Of a stretch of 64,000 nucleotides of DNA, positions 23,979 to 36,699 are shown one piece after another. Within the stretch, counting starts at the first letter, position 1. Each line of letters starts with the position of its first letter. A program made the translations under genes and the position numbers. The notes under the pieces were generated by a model. It worked only from the letters and a program-made list of their open reading frames with translations, did not search any database and was not told the origin of the DNA. Source of the stretch: Sclerodactyla briareus. Taxonomy: Eukaryota; Echinodermata; Holothuroidea; Dendrochirotida; Sclerodactylidae. The stretch lies in the NCBI GenBank assembly GCA_026419785.1, contig JAODTK010000999.1, forward strand, positions 620,001 to 684,000. Reading direction: 5' to 3'.

Positions 23979-25355
23979 CAGGGGCGGCAATGTTGTAAAC
24001 TGTTGGGGTACATACGAGGTCAGGCACTTCTAAGCGGAGCGGCCACCAGAGGTTGGCGCGTCGCGTACCGGGCGATTGTTTCGTTCCATAAAACAACCCC
24101 CCCCCACCCCCCCCCCCCCTCCCTCAGATTGCAGGAAACAGCACCTCCCGGGCCGTATGGCAGTTAGCAACATCCCTGAAATTTGCAAAAATTTCCGAAA
24201 TTGGAATTTTTAAACCTTTCTTGGAGGAACTGAAATCGATGTTATTCCTCACAATTCGGGCCATCAGCGGTTGGATGCGTTTTTTTTAAACGTGAAAATA
24301 CATCCTCTCACAAACTGCCCAGAATGCAGTAAACGACACTTCCCGGGCCGTATGGCAGTAGGTACCATACCTAAAATTGACAATAAATCTATAATAATGA
24401 ATTTATAATAATAAATTCATATTCCAAGAAACGATTTTGAAGGAACTGATCATTTCTACGCCTTACAATTCGCACCACCATTGGTTGAAGCGTCGCGCAC
24501 AAGAAATTGTTCCGTCAAACTCCCTACAACTTCCCTAGATTACAGGGAGAGGCATTTCCCGGGCCGTATGGCAGTAGCAATATCCCTAAAATTGACGGTA
24601 ATATCCAGAGTTTTGATTTCAAGAAACATTTTCTCGAACATCACTGTCGTGGGAAATGTGTGCATTTCTCGGACATTTGATTGAAAAAAATCCAGCCAGT
24701 CAGCAGACAAAGTCGGTCATTTTTCAGATGCTGTTCACATTTTTCATGTCTGAAAATGTTTTGACCACCTATGCGCCCATATAGTGCAATATGTCAATCA
24801 CGTAAAACCTCGATACTGATGTGTACGATCCCCAGCCTGTTATTTCTTGTGTGCATATATCTTCATTTTTATCAAGAAGCAGCGCATCAGGCTGGCAAAG
24901 CTAGTCTGTAATAAACAATAAGGGATTAGAACTTAGAAGTAGACTGAACTCTAGCCATAGTGTCCCAAACCAATTTCTCATTGTGGCCTTCCCATATTTC
25001 ACCATCACTTGTAATAGATGGCACGGTATGGAGAAGAACATACTATGCCAGAATCTGACAATGCATGTGCATGGGCCTACTGTATTATACAAGTAACGGA
25101 AAAGACCATACATTTACATTTTTTCATTTTTTTCTTATTGGCATTTGGCCTTCAAAACAAAACATTTGAGCGATCTGATCAGAAATATGTGTTAGGAGCC
25201 TTGGTGGTATGGACGTACTGCAGCCTTTGATCGTAGGATTTTTTCTCACCCAGTCCGCTAAAATTTGGGGGAACTTGATATTATGATGCCCCCCCCCCCC
25301 CCCACCAAACATATAGGGGGCATGCCCCCTTCCCCTCCCGTGATCGCCGCCCATG
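23979..25355 (+). mobile_element. hAT-like non-autonomous element, copy 1 (three internal monomers)
   Basis: Starts CAGGGGCGGCAATG and ends CCGTGATCGCCGCCCATG, whose complement is CATGGGCGGCGATCACGG, so the ends are inverted. Flanking 8-mers TGTTGCAT (23971-23978) and TTGTGCAT (25356-25363) agree at six of eight positions, consistent with an aged hAT target duplication. The left half holds three ~215 bp monomers (24032, 24258, 24470 onward). The right half (24640-25355) closely parallels 61940-62634 in copy 60834-62634. There is no transposase. Confidence 0.7.
24032..24640 (+). repeat. Internal tandem monomers of hAT-like copy 1
   Basis: Three divergent copies of a ~215 bp unit run from GCCACCAxxxGTTGGxxGCGT through CAGATTGCAGGxAACxGCAC, CCCGGGCCGTATGGCAGTAG and AACATCCCTxAAATTG. 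The first carries the AAGCGGAGCG lead also found once in other members. Confidence 0.65.
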
Positions 25356-25363
25356 TTGTGCAT

Positions 25364-26130
25364 AGCAGTTTCCAACGTTATGGAATGCGGCTGTGGAATG
25401 TGGTTTTTGGACATCCAAAACAGAGAGCATTCCATTATTTGTGTTTTGTTGCGGGCCCTTTCTGCCTCACCTTCCATGCACAGAACGGCACGAGACATGA
25501 GGATCCTCCAGAACTGAACATTGAATATGACCCTCTTAAGGGAAATGGAGAAAATTCAGACGGCGTAGACTCATGGTGTCACTATTCCTCTGATGTTTTG
25601 TGGTGACGAAGTGTGTCATTCAACTCTAGTCTTCCTAACTAGTATGGTGGCAGTCCGTTTGGTTCCTGGAACTTCCTCACGCCTCATGCAAGAGGATGTC
25701 TTCCTGTTATGTCTCCAGCCGACAATTGGTAGGGTATCGGCCTTTCGCAACCCTATCTGTGGTTGCAACTTATAATACCAGGGTAATCTCGATCGGATGT
25801 TGCGTCGACTAGACCCAAACGGTTAAGAGCGCGGCGTTCAGCGAGTGGTTGGGACCTGCACACTCCGAGTCTCCTAGTCTGGGAACGAATGAAAAGATTG
25901 TGTCAAGGGAATCCTGCAAGGGAATTTCTCTTATATCCCCGTTCGATATCGTTTGTTTGGAAGGGGTCACGCCCCGACGTCGACGACAAATGGCTATGAA
26001 TGTGGGAGGACATCACTGAATGTCCGAATGAAAGACCTGACGTTCTCGAAGAGGAATTGGCCCAAACACACGCTTGTAGAAAAACTTATAATTTAATGAA
26101 ATAGTAGAAATGATGTTGCTGGGTTAGGGT
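25364..26130. other. No gene seen
   Basis: Short plus-strand frames at 25265-25606 and 25593-25775 start in or beside the element end and show no domain. Nothing else was recognised. Confidence 0.35.
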
Positions 26131-26134
26131 GGGG

Positions 26135-26205
26135 GTCCACGTGACGGTCGTAACACCCCCCCCCCCCCCTCCCCCTAGTTCGGATCTCCGCCCCACTGCT
26201 TTCGC
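26135..26205 (-). mobile_element. Solo hAT-like terminus
   Basis: A C-run (26156-26168) followed by GTTCGGATCTCCGCCCCACTG reads on the minus strand as CAGTGGGGCGGAGATCCGAAC then a G-run, the same architecture as other termini of the family in this window. The partner is not located. Confidence 0.25.
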
Positions 26206-28750
26206 GCAAATCCTGGCGGCCGCCCCTATAGGCCCGACTTTCTAGGAAGATGCGGAGCCCAGCGCATGCAGAGCGAGAGCTACACTATATACCACAAGGT
26301 TGTGGTAGTGGTTACATCCTTGCTTATATCCTCCCCAGACTCCCCCATGCCAGAACCAACCTAACTACAAGGGCAGTTGAGGTGGTATTTTAGAGAATAT
26401 TCAGGTAAGTTTCAGGACTATTACCATAGTAGGCGCCGGCGGCACTGCCCTCCGAGCGGAGCGAAATATCACATTCGTTCGAGACTTCGAGCTTGTTTTG
26501 GGTTACTCCAAGAGCTCTCTTTTTCATAGTTATTTATTGTCATCTAGCGCCCTCTAATGACTGTTTCCAGCGCGCGTAGGGTCCCCAGAGATAGAGGGTA
26601 ACCCCACGATATCACTTATTGACTGATGCACTTTTCAATCGCAAACGTGCAACAGTGCATGCAAACAAGCCCCCACTGCCCTAAACCCTGCAGGGCAGGC
26701 CTCCGCACACAAAAACTGGCAGTAGGGAAATTGTGTCACCACAGACAAGACATGCGTCGACTCGCAACGACAAACTGCGCCATAAGGTAGTGCATTAAGA
26801 GATATGGGAGGAACCTCCAATCTGTAAGTTGGCTAATAATTCTGATCGCCATGCCTACCCAGTGGGACTGCGGATGAGAAGAAGCCGAACATAGGCTATT
26901 CGCAGACGGAGCTTTCTATAACATACTATACTATTTCCACCTCTGACATCATTACTGGAAGGGTCCATCACCTTCTGGCCAGTGCGCCCAGCTGCCCGTC
27001 TACAAGGCATTCAATCACTTCCTCGAGAAACCTTCCATTGACCTTGGAAGGCACTGACCCGCATTCACCCCTGCCGCGATCAGGCTGGGGCCTGGCCCAC
27101 TCTCTGAGATACCAGCGAATTTGCGTCACCACGACCCCGGCTGTCACAGTGCGCCTCAACCCACCCGATCCCGTACCGACAGGACACGTCTGTCGGAGGC
27201 GCGCATATGCCCAAAGTATGGCGCCCCAAGTTGTCAAGGAACAGCCTCGGGCTCAGTGTAATGTGAGCAGATCGCAGACGCAAGTGAGGCCACCACTGTT
27301 TTCGCGCTCACAGGATTAAAAAAAGACTCAAGTGTTTCCATTTTTTGCGGTAACCCCTTGCAGCTGAGGTGTATTCTGCTAGAGTTTCCACTAGGTTACT
27401 AGAAATCGTGTTTACCATTAAGGAGGGCACTGCATGGAAGGTTGTCAAAGTGTGCCAGATCGCAGAAAAAGTATAGATATAAGAAATCCATAAATGGTGA
27501 AATTTGTTGCTTGTTCTTTTTTTTCTTTCTCTAGCAAAAATCCTCAGTTTTAAACGCTTGGGGGGGAACCGTGAAGTGTTAAAGGGCGCACAATCAGGCG
27601 AGTTTTCAGTTTGGGGAAACGAAAACAACCCCAGACGAAACCTATATGTTAGGTTATCGTTCGCAGTCTTCTATATCTAACACGTTAACAATCACAGATT
27701 ATTTCACGTGGAATACATTGCTTGCATTGTGTTGATGGGCTGAACTACGGGAGAATATAAGAGCAAATAAATAGATGGCATCTTTAGTGCTCATGGATTG
27801 GTACTGCTTCACTCTGTTCCCGCTGTCGCCATGACGGGGCCCTACTGGAAGGAATCCACCGTGGTTAGAACAATTCTTTCTCTGCCAGGAGCCCCCGGTT
27901 CCAACCCAGTGCTCTTCTCCGAGGGGATTCCTTCGCGAGTCACACCAAAAAAATGGGACATATAGTGCCAAATTGTATAAGCATGGCGCTAGGAAAACGA
28001 ATGCTAAATGGCTTCATATTGCATGGGTTTTTATTTATATGGCAATCCGTTGAAACCTAGTCACAGTATTGGCCAGATTTGGTTCCCCCCCCCAAAAAAT
28101 ACTGTTCATCTCTGTGGTGTGCAAGATGTTTTAGCAGTCACTGTTTTCAGGCAGATGTTCCGGACGAAATCGTTACATGTTTAGCGAATAAAACTTTCAT
28201 TCATGAACTCAGCGATCACTTCCCCGTACTATGTGGTCCACATTGAATTACGTGGTTTACTGCTAGTCAATTACAACTTTTTCTCGTTTACTATTTTTTT
28301 TTTTTTTGGGTCCATGGATACCGGCATACTCACATTCCCTTTTGCGACGGAGATGTGAAACTTTTTTCCGCCTTAAAGCACATATAACATAGGCTACTCT
28401 TAATGAATTGGCGAAGGGTCGTCCGCAGTCTCAAACGATTGGAGCCCAAATCATGCACGACATGCGAATTTGCATTTATACCCGTTCCAGACTTCCAAGA
28501 TTCCAAAGGATCATGTCACTGCAAAATTTTCGTCATTCACCGCGGTATTAACTTAGGTTTGATTGAACTAATGTATTCATCACCGCTATTTTGCCAATTC
28601 TCTTCGGTCGCGCGAATGTATGTACAGAACTTTTATAGAACTCGCGAGACGCTAGGTTTCCCTCACACGTTCTTGCCGTTGTTCATAGACGAACACCACG
28701 TGTACTGTACCATGTGGCCCAAATTTGGAGCCTTTGGGAATATCATTATG
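26206..28750. other. No gene confirmed; GC-rich stretch at 26960-27320
   Basis: 26960-27320 is GC-rich and open on both strands. The minus frame ends in a helical-looking FLEEVIECLVDGQLGALARR, but nothing is recognised and splice borders are ambiguous. The plus-strand 121-codon frame at 28403-28768 runs into the tRNA-like relic and has no domain. Confidence 0.3.
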
Positions 28751-28813
28751 GGCGAACGCGGGAATTGAATTCAGGATGCTGGCCTAATGTTTCAGCTACC
28801 TAGCCTCTTCGCC
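28751..28813 (-). pseudogene. Degenerate tRNA-like sequence (tRNA relic or SINE head)
   Basis: Read on the minus strand, a 63-base segment starts GGCGAAG and ends TTCGCC, which pair as a six-base-pair acceptor-like stem. Between them are an A-box-like TAGCTGAAACATTAGG and a B-box-like GAATTCAATTCCCG. The order and spacing are those of a tRNA, but it is about ten bases short and the T stem does not pair, so it is not a functional tRNA. It could be the head of a tRNA-derived SINE, although no tail repeat was identified. Confidence 0.35.
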
Positions 28814-29084
28814 TTCGACAACCCCCCATACACCAACCAGAATGTGGATTGTTCCGTTCGAGTATATTCATCATGACACCCCCTGTCATTCTGATCGATG
28901 ATCCTACCAGTTGTATTGGGACCTACCGTGGTTGACAAAGGCCTTCAAGGGAGTGAGCTATTCAACAACCCTCGAAGGAGCTCTTATTAAAATGAAAAAC
29001 TCTAATAACACAATTAGCCTATTTTTTAAAATTCACAAAAGTTTGTTACTACTGCTTAAATGCACGGGAATGCCTTTCTGCGAG

Positions 29085-29140
29085 GGGTCAATCTATGGTG
29101 GCGCTCCCCTTAATCTTCATTCATCGCCCCCCCCCCCCAA
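29085..29140 (-). mobile_element. Fragment of the hAT-like family (left module)
   Basis: CTATGGTGGCGCTCCCCTTAA followed by a C-run is the complement of the family module TTAAGxGGAGCGCCACCATAG that lies inside the left end of complete copies. Neither terminus is preserved. Confidence 0.35.
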
Positions 29141-31085
29141 CGCCAACACAAATCGCTGCCCTTGACTGCCGAGACCATGGAACGGCTGATTTGTAATAAT
29201 AGTCGAGGGGGGGGGGTGCCTTCCATCTACACTTTTTGTCTAGGGGGTACAGGACCGCCTAAGGTACCCACGTCGGAATCATTGCCGGATTCTCGTTTTC
29301 CTCTGAAACACTCATAGATATAGCTAATGAACTGGGGTACGGAAATGGCATGACGCTATTCTACTGGGATTTCAGCACAGCTTTTACAGGGGCCTACTCT
29401 ATGTAAAAGAGTTTTCGCCTCCGGCCAAGTGTATGGGGACTGCCTAAAGGACCATTGCCAGCCCCTTGGGGCCAATGTTTTATTGATCTATGGCCAGTTC
29501 AATTTTCCATTTACCATGTCCCTTATTCTCTTGAACAAATCTCCAAATTAGAGCTAATCGTTGCATACTGGGTACGTAAATTCATAAACATAAATTCACA
29601 TATCAAGTTTCACAGAAAAGGACAAGTGTTCGCTTAGTTGAACAGAAACCCCCCACCCCCTCTCTCAATGTGCCATCAGCTAATTGTTAAAGCCAACACA
29701 TTTCGAATTAGTGCACTCCCACGTATGTAGGTTGTCTTCATCATGGCCTCTGGGAAAAGAGGGTTTCCGGAAACCAAACGCCCCTTCTCCCAAATCTGGC
29801 CTTGCCGTTGACTCGGTCCATTGCCTGGTGAGAATGCGGAGGTCACCGAGTCTGCTGATTATGATCCCGTACATTCCTAATGTACTTGCGGCCTGATGTT
29901 AGAGTCAGACTCTAACATGCAAATCTTCGTCTTCGGGTCAATGATAGTGTCTGTTGTTCGCGTCGTCGTCGTTCTCTCCGGACAGATGTGTTCCCAGTCG
30001 TGAAACATCAAACTAAGACTTGATTAATTCATGCTATCACAAAGAGCATTTTTATTTACGCCTACCGCTGGACTTGTTCTCTGCAGCGGGTAAAACGTGT
30101 GTATCCCAGATTCATGCACCCTTGTAATGTTCGATCACCTCGAAATCAACTCCGTACTCTTATGAAGCACTGAAGCAGTGATAGAAGTGGAGAGGGGAGC
30201 CTTCTTTCTCTAGAGGGGTTTCTGGTGCGGGTCTCCATGCAGAAGTTTCTATCAGCATTTTTCTCTTCCATATCCGGATTGTCAACAATCAGTAGTCAGT
30301 ACCGCTTTCTTCTCTCTCCGCATGATATAAGAGGCAACCTTATTCGAAAGTTACCAGTTGGACCCACAGACTTATATACGTAGACGTAACTCCGCCCATA
30401 TGTTACCGTGCAACAATTTGCAGCCAATTGAACGCGCGGGGTATACTGGGAAATGCACCCATAAAGAACGGTTCGCGCAATGGTACATGCAGTAACCAAC
30501 GAGTTTTCCCCCCCCCGGTGGCGAGCAATGATACGCCAATTTTGCAGCTAAATTATGCAATGTTGAGGCAGGTATGGTGCCATCACGATTAAATTTCTGT
30601 GAAGAAATTTATTATTCTGAAATTTTGTGGATAGTTCCCCGCAATTGTGCTGTTAGAATTTGCAGAATGAAGACAACTTGTGGTATCCCCGTCCACACTG
30701 ATAATGAAAACAAGAGTCGTACTGGAGCATACATCTAGGCTTAGCGTTAGCCCTACGTAGCTTGCCTGTCTGGCCTATCGAAGAACTACATAGGCAGGCC
30801 TACCGACAATTTAGGTGAATGATATGACATGACCCCAAAAACTCACTTGTGCATCTAGGTTAGCCCGATTACTAGCACCGACTCAATATTCAAGTCACTG
30901 GCATCTAGGCCTTGTGAAAGAAAGTATCGCACACAATAATGGAGCTGATTGACCAATAGTTCTAGCACTGGCAGAGCAAAATTGCATAGACCATTTGGAA
31001 TGAACTGCAGATTAATACCCAGCCAATAAGTAGGCGGTGGCAAAACGATGAAATTCCCACCTATTCTAGTCTACTCCACCACGGG

Positions 31086-31310
31086 ATGCGCCAGAAAAGA
31101 AGCCTGAAAAAAACTACAAAACGAAACTTTGAGGCAGCAGCGGGCTCAGGGAGTGCTGCTGCGGGTGCGGGAAAGGAGATCGCTTACAGAGACGGCGACA
31201 CCACATATCACTTAGATCTACCTCCATTCCCCCACCCCACCTCCCCTCCGGCCCTCCCTCATTTTCATGAGTTGCTGATGAGGTACATTTTGAAACCACA
31301 GGCAAAATGA
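31086..31310 (+). CDS. Small basic ORF, doubtful
   Basis: A 74-codon plus-strand frame opens with a basic segment (MRQKRSLKKTTKRNFE), then an Ala/Gly/Ser-rich run, then a proline-rich segment. Two inverted CCAAT motifs (ATTGACCAATAG region near 30950 and CCAATAAG near 31023) lie upstream, as might be expected of a promoter. TAGGCCTA-type words are clustered at 30735-30800. No homology is recognised and the composition (G/A/S then P) is low complexity, so it may simply be an open stretch in GC-rich DNA. Confidence 0.15.
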   Translation: MRQKRSLKKTTKRNFEAAAGSGSAAAGAGKEIAYRDGDTTYHLDLPPFPHPTSPPALPHFHELLMRYILKPQAK

Positions 31311-34083
31311 AATGAAAGTTGTGGGACACTGGGGGAAATTAACAGGCCAAAAATGCTGTTGATGGTCATGCAGGGCGCAGTGCCATCAAGTGAGGTATAG
31401 TTGTCAGGGCATCACGTCTGCAGGAAGTCTGACCCTCCATCGGGCAAATCCATGATGCCGCCGCTGCTTTGAGATCTTCTGTCTTCATACTACCTTTAGA
31501 GGGTCTATGTTTTGGAGGTTTCCAGGATATCCAGTCTTTGGTCTTCCTTCTGAAGGTCTGAGTGCCTGATTTTTTTCTTCAAATGGTATACTTGCCGAGC
31601 AGAGGATCATTCCTATCCAAGGCCCAGCAAGGGTGCGAACCTGATGCTGCACCTCATTGTAAGCAGCGAATATACTCAAAGCTAATCATTCAAAAGTAAT
31701 TGGGGAAATTGAGCAATGATTGTAATTCAGTACTTTATTGGTTGCAACAACGAAAATTGTGAGTCAACATCTGGTAAAAACCATACATTCCATAGTGTAC
31801 AGGCAAGGGTCATGTAAATGATGATGTGTATATTTTTAATTTCATTTTTTGTGATCAGGTTTATTTTAAGGACGAAATTAGCTGGCGACTGGTGGGCATA
31901 ATTACCTAAGTGAGACAGCCACTGTACAACATTATAGGTTGCCCTAGACTTCGAGTCGAGATAAAACGAATGCATTGTTTTTCATGACGCGCTTGTCTGC
32001 CTATATAGCCAACTTACAAGACTCATTGCCGTACTGGTATGTCGTGCCCATCTCGCGCAACTGGTTTCTGTCATTTTAAACAATTTCACTCCGAATTTTT
32101 TGTTTGCCGTCCAACAGCTTCTAGGGTTCTTTGGGTATTTTTCCATATTTTTCAAGCAGAATGTGTTTTCTATTTACTACGAGTTGCCCGAAATAACGAT
32201 GATAAATTGACCCGCCGTTGTCTAACGTACATAGTCAATTGTAATTGCCTCTCCTAGGCTTCATCTTGGGTGCATTTCCTTTCCCAGCTTCACCGGGCGC
32301 GTTCTATTGGCTGCAAAGTACAAAGCCGATCTTCAGTCTATCTAAGTCTGTGGTTGGACCAGTCGAATCGGCGCGGATCAAACTGAGGGCACTCTTTCAG
32401 AACACCTGAACTATAACTGTAGGCATTCCCATGCCCAGCTACGAATACACAGCACCATCGAAGGTTTGTTTGTTTGTTTTTCAACTTCGTCGGATTTTAA
32501 CGAAACTTTGTGAATGTGATGTTCTTCACTGAAATAAGGAAGTCTACACAACACCTGTTCAACTGCAGGATTATTCATAACGATGTGTAACGTTACACAA
32601 TGTTGAGTATAGGGGTGGAGTACGTACTCCTCCAATTCAAATTACAGTATTTAGTAAACCCAGTTACATATAATAACAAGTCAAAAAGTTTAGATTGAAC
32701 AAAACAATAATTATGTCAGGAAACTGGAGATGTTTGTTGTTGTTGTGTGTGTTTTTTTTTTCGTCAGGAATGAACAAGATGAACGATTACATGAACATTC
32801 AGGGAAACGGGTTCGGTATTCAGATTTAGGCAAGGAGTAAAATCTACAGCAAAATAGCGTTTAATTTCATAATTCATGATTGAGGGCAGATATATCTGCG
32901 CAGGAAGCTGGAGGTCTGTCACTCAAACTTCGTTCAACAATGACGATCTGATAACCATAGAAATGTTTTTGTTCCCGAAGCCCCCGTACTCCTCGATTCG
33001 ATTGAGTACGGTAGTCTATAGGACCATGGCGTATACGATGATGACGCTAATGGTGCATGCTGGAGACACAGCGTGCTCGGTCATGCAATCCTGGCAATGA
33101 AACGCATAACGTATTGGTACATGACTAGTTACAAAACTGTTGTGTGACAATTGTGTAAGACAACAATTATGTAAGATGGATCTACACAACATTGTGTTAT
33201 TTCTACATGACGCGGGATAGGTGTGTTGTCCACGCAGCTTTTGTCAATTTTTTTCACACAAGTGTTTTTTTACTTTTTTATTTTTTGGTACAGGGAAATC
33301 CTTTAAAGTCAAAAGTCGTGTTTACCGTATGTACGAGTTGGATAGAACGCAGCAAATCTGATACCTAGTTGCGGGTTTAACGACGCGTGCAGTCCGCCGA
33401 TGGTCTTGTTCATTCATTCAAACCAAGTCGTGGTCATTTGATGATAACAAAAAAGTTCATGTGGTGATTTCATTGCATAAGTTGGCTCGTCTAATCTTTT
33501 CTATTCAAAACATATCTGGAAATACACCACATGTATATAGAACCAATACAAATGGTGGCATTGTTAACAACCTATTGTACAAAGCATCTTACTTAATATG
33601 TAACACAGTATTTCTCTAAACTCAAACACAAACTTTGACATATCACCCTTTTACTCGTAAATTAATACTTAACCACAGACAACCTATCAGAAGTCAAATT
33701 GACTATATCATATTTCTATCGAACTTCAACCCATTGATGCTCGGGCATACAATGGTCTTCATATTAAAGCTGATCACAAAATCGATCGTTATAAGTAGTT
33801 CCAATCTAAATAGCTCAACGGGAAGACACATTTATCCAATCAATAGGAAAGTTACAAGTCGTAATTCTAGTCATTCTAAATCAAACAAAACTGACTATAA
33901 TGGAAATATAAATGAGGTTTTGAACGGAACTTTTTTCCCGAATCACTCACTTACAGCTAACTGGAATAAACCTCATAAATTTTCCTTGGAAATGCCGAAA
34001 AAATAAACCCACCCCCAGAAAAAGTACGCTTCAATAATACTGAAATAGCAAACTAATCCAAAGAATAAAATGATCTTAGACTC

Positions 34084-34215
34084 CAAATCGACAAGTATGG
34101 GCGTCGATCCTAGGGGGGGGGGGGGGGGGGACAGGGGGAACACGTCCCCCCCACTTTTCGAAGTGGGGGGGACATCATATCAAATGTCCCCCCCTCCCCA
34201 CACACTTTTTTTGAT
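34084..34215 (+). mobile_element. hAT-like terminus with perfect hairpin
   Basis: ATGGGCGTCGATCC is followed by an 18-base G-run, then a perfect hairpin at 34144-34173, then CCCCCC and ACACTTTTTTTGATCC. This corresponds to the right-end region of copies 46594-47584 and 51909-52703, where a less perfect CCCCCACTTT...GGGGG hairpin is found. Confidence 0.4.
34144..34173. repeat. Perfect 13-bp stem with TTCG loop
   Basis: The left arm GTCCCCCCCACTT (34144-34156) and right arm AAGTGGGGGGGAC (34161-34173) are exact complements around TTCG. It sits just inside a hAT-like terminus. Confidence 0.8.
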
Positions 34216-35681
34216 CCTCGATGAAGACGAAAGTACATGTCCGTTTACAACACCACGTATCCGTTATGGGCTGTGTGGCTGAAAAATATTGAGAAAGCAG
34301 CCTCCACAAAGACCACAGTGGCCTTTATTCCGAACCCGGTGCCAAAATTTCCGCGCGCTGCGCGCGCACACGACCTGTAACGGTTGCTTCTATAGGGTCG
34401 TGAGCGATGCATTTTGAGGGCATATTCTGGCGATATGAAGCTTTTATGCAAGTTTTTCTCGCTGAGAAATATAAGGTGGACGTTTCTATTTGTTTTTTTT
34501 AGCAAATGTAGATTAACAATAAAATGTCCATTGATTATAACACGAAGCAAGGCGTTGGCATACTAGGCGGATGAGGAGCCAGACTGCTCCAACACATTAT
34601 GGAAGTAAAAGCAAGTTTGCAGGTCAAGTTTGCAGGAACAACCGCTGGGCATGTTGGCAAAGAATAGGCACAATTGAGGCATACAAACCATGCCAAGAGG
34701 ATAAAAGGCCCACAATGTCTGATTGCCGATTTCTCTTGTCGAAAGCCGAATGATTGAGAAAAAGTTGTCAATTTTGTCAAGTGGACGTTGGATTTCATCG
34801 ATGTCCAAGAAAATGCAAAAACTTCGTCCGTTCGGTATCCTGATGGTTGTTCGTGTGCAGTACCGTAGACCACGGACAAGATAGCTATGAGATTCCATGA
34901 AAAATATTTTGAGTGCAATTTTTGTAATCTGAGACTATATTTTACAAATTGCTTCCTAGACATCGCATTTCTAGCCAGCTGAAAGGCATCGATAGACGAT
35001 GCACTCCAACTTGAACAATATATATCTTGCACTCATTTCAACGAAAAACAGTTCCGTGGCACATGATCCGAAACGAGACAGCAAACAATTGTGGACGAGT
35101 CGAGATTCCTACATTGTAATGCGCTCTATAGAAGAATAGTAGTTATGTTAACAAAACCCGGGCAAGAATTGTATAATTCTAAGCGAAGAGAGGAGCATTT
35201 TCCTAATCATAGACTATACCCAGGAAACCGTGCGAAATTATCCCCTTTCGACTTTTGTGTGTTCTACTCAGAATTGCAACAAAATTCGAACAACTTGTGA
35301 TATTCAGTCAAACGTTCCGTCCCGAAAGAAACGGTGCGAGTCTACGAGGCCAAAACGAAAAAATATAACCTAGAATGGCTAACCGGTCTGACTTCCAGCC
35401 CATTTCCCCTAGACCCCAAAATAAGGTGGTCCCAGGGGAGAGGATCAGGCAACAACAAGAAGAGAACTGACTGCCCTTGGTGGACAGAACATTTTCGCAC
35501 ACAAAAAAACCAGTGTAGGAGCAGGAATTGCAGTAAAGCCAAAAACTTTTGAAAGGGGACGGGTAAACCCGGACTGCCTGAGCCCCCTCACAGGGCCCTA
35601 ATAAATGTTAGTCTCTCGCCTAGTCAGAAAGTCTTACGGCAACTGCTGACGACAGAGTAAAACATAAATCTAGACCTCCGT
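34216..35681. other. No gene confirmed
   Basis: The longest open stretch in the window (165 codons, minus, 34535-35032) and an overlapping 111-codon minus frame lie here. Neither shows a recognisable domain, conserved cysteine pattern or exon borders. Confidence 0.3.
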
Positions 35682-35796
35682 CAGTGACGGATTCTAAGTT
35701 TTCCTTTCTTTCTGCAACATGAAACACAGGTCACTTCTATTTTCGCATGGCGAAAATACCTTTACACCCAATAAAAAAATCTGAGCTACGCCCCAG
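35682..35796. mobile_element. Very short hAT-like MITE
   Basis: The left CAGTGACGGATTCTAAGTTT and the right end, reading CTGGGGCGTAGCTCAGATTT on the other strand, form a plausible inverted pair 115 bp apart with hAT-style CAG(T/G)G.CG starts. No clear 8-bp duplication flanks it. Confidence 0.3.
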
Positions 35797-35909
35797 TCTC
35801 GACAGAGTAACTGGGCTACATATTTTGTTCAAAAGTCATTATTTAATCCAAACTGCTTTGACTTCAGGCTCAAACTTACCAAATTGCGTAGCCCTTCGAA
35901 GAGCGCAAA

Positions 35910-36420
35910 GTTATTCTTAGATTAAAAATTCGGGCAAAAACAAATAATCGGGGAAATCTGGACAGAAAAGGCAAAAAGTGAATGAATGCCCAGCATGTCT
36001 GCTGCTGGCTGATTTTCACTCAAACGCCCGAAAAATTGCAAACTTTTTTCAGGCGCTTCCGCGCGCGGGGCTGCTTTGTCTGTCGTTCAGGCAAACCTGT
36101 TTTGGCAAAAAATCAGAAGGGGTGGGGGGGGGGGGGGGGTCCCGTACGCCTAAGCCAGCTCATCAGCACTTTTTTCTCCTTTCGAATTTATATTCTGCAG
36201 TCCCTACGAATCATCCACTTGTCCACTGATTGCTCCAACGGGTGGGAGTTTGCCCTGGCAGACATTGCTTCGCGTAATAGTCAAGGGGGCCATTCTCCTG
36301 GTTTTTTGAAGTTGAGGGTCCCAGTTGTCAAGAGCTAGTGAACACACATATGTACGGAGGACTTCCTAAAAGTTGGGGGTCACGATCCCATAAAGACTGC
36401 GCCCCTGGATTGGAAATGGT
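35910..36420. mobile_element. Decayed member of the hAT-like family
   Basis: ATTCGGGCAAAAAC and GCGCTTCCGCGCGCGGGG resemble the middle of copies 46594 and 51909. A G-run follows at 36125-36140. CTGCGCCCCTGG at 36399-36410 would be a right terminus (complement CCAGGGGCGCAG). Left terminus not found. Confidence 0.25.
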
Positions 36421-36699
36421 CCTAGCAGATACCCGTATATTGCTAAGCTGCAAACATTTATATTCATTCATTTTTTCAACCCCAAGTTTAGGTGATATTG
36501 TAAATCTTATGCCCAATATCGTCGGTAAGATGTAAAGTATACCACGGATGCGGACAGCCCAACACGACTGGGTCGGACCGGGTTGAAGATAGATTCGAGA
36601 GTGAAAACACGAACGAAATACCTAAATTCGGAGAAATAATAGAATTTTTTTTTGGCTACGTAAAAATGAACAGCAAACGTTTCTATAGTTTTTTTTTTT
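36421..36699. other. No gene seen
   Basis: Short, unremarkable stretch with T-runs before the tandem array. Confidence 0.35.

Larger units (their letters stand above)
28814..34083. other. Mostly featureless; one hAT-like fragment at 29085-29140
   Basis: Contains C or G runs at 28086-28095, 29128-29137, 29207-29215 and 30508-30515 and a TAGGCCTA-type cluster at 30735-30800. The minus-strand stretch 31485-31679 and the AT-rich plus-strand frame 33635-34006 are open but unrecognised. No exon is supported except the doubtful 31086-31310. Confidence 0.3.

Noticed and set aside
34535-35032. Longest open frame in the window (165 codons, minus), with an overlapping 111-codon minus frame
   Set aside because: No recognisable domain, no splice borders, and two overlapping frames on the same strand are open, which suggests low stop-codon density rather than a gene.
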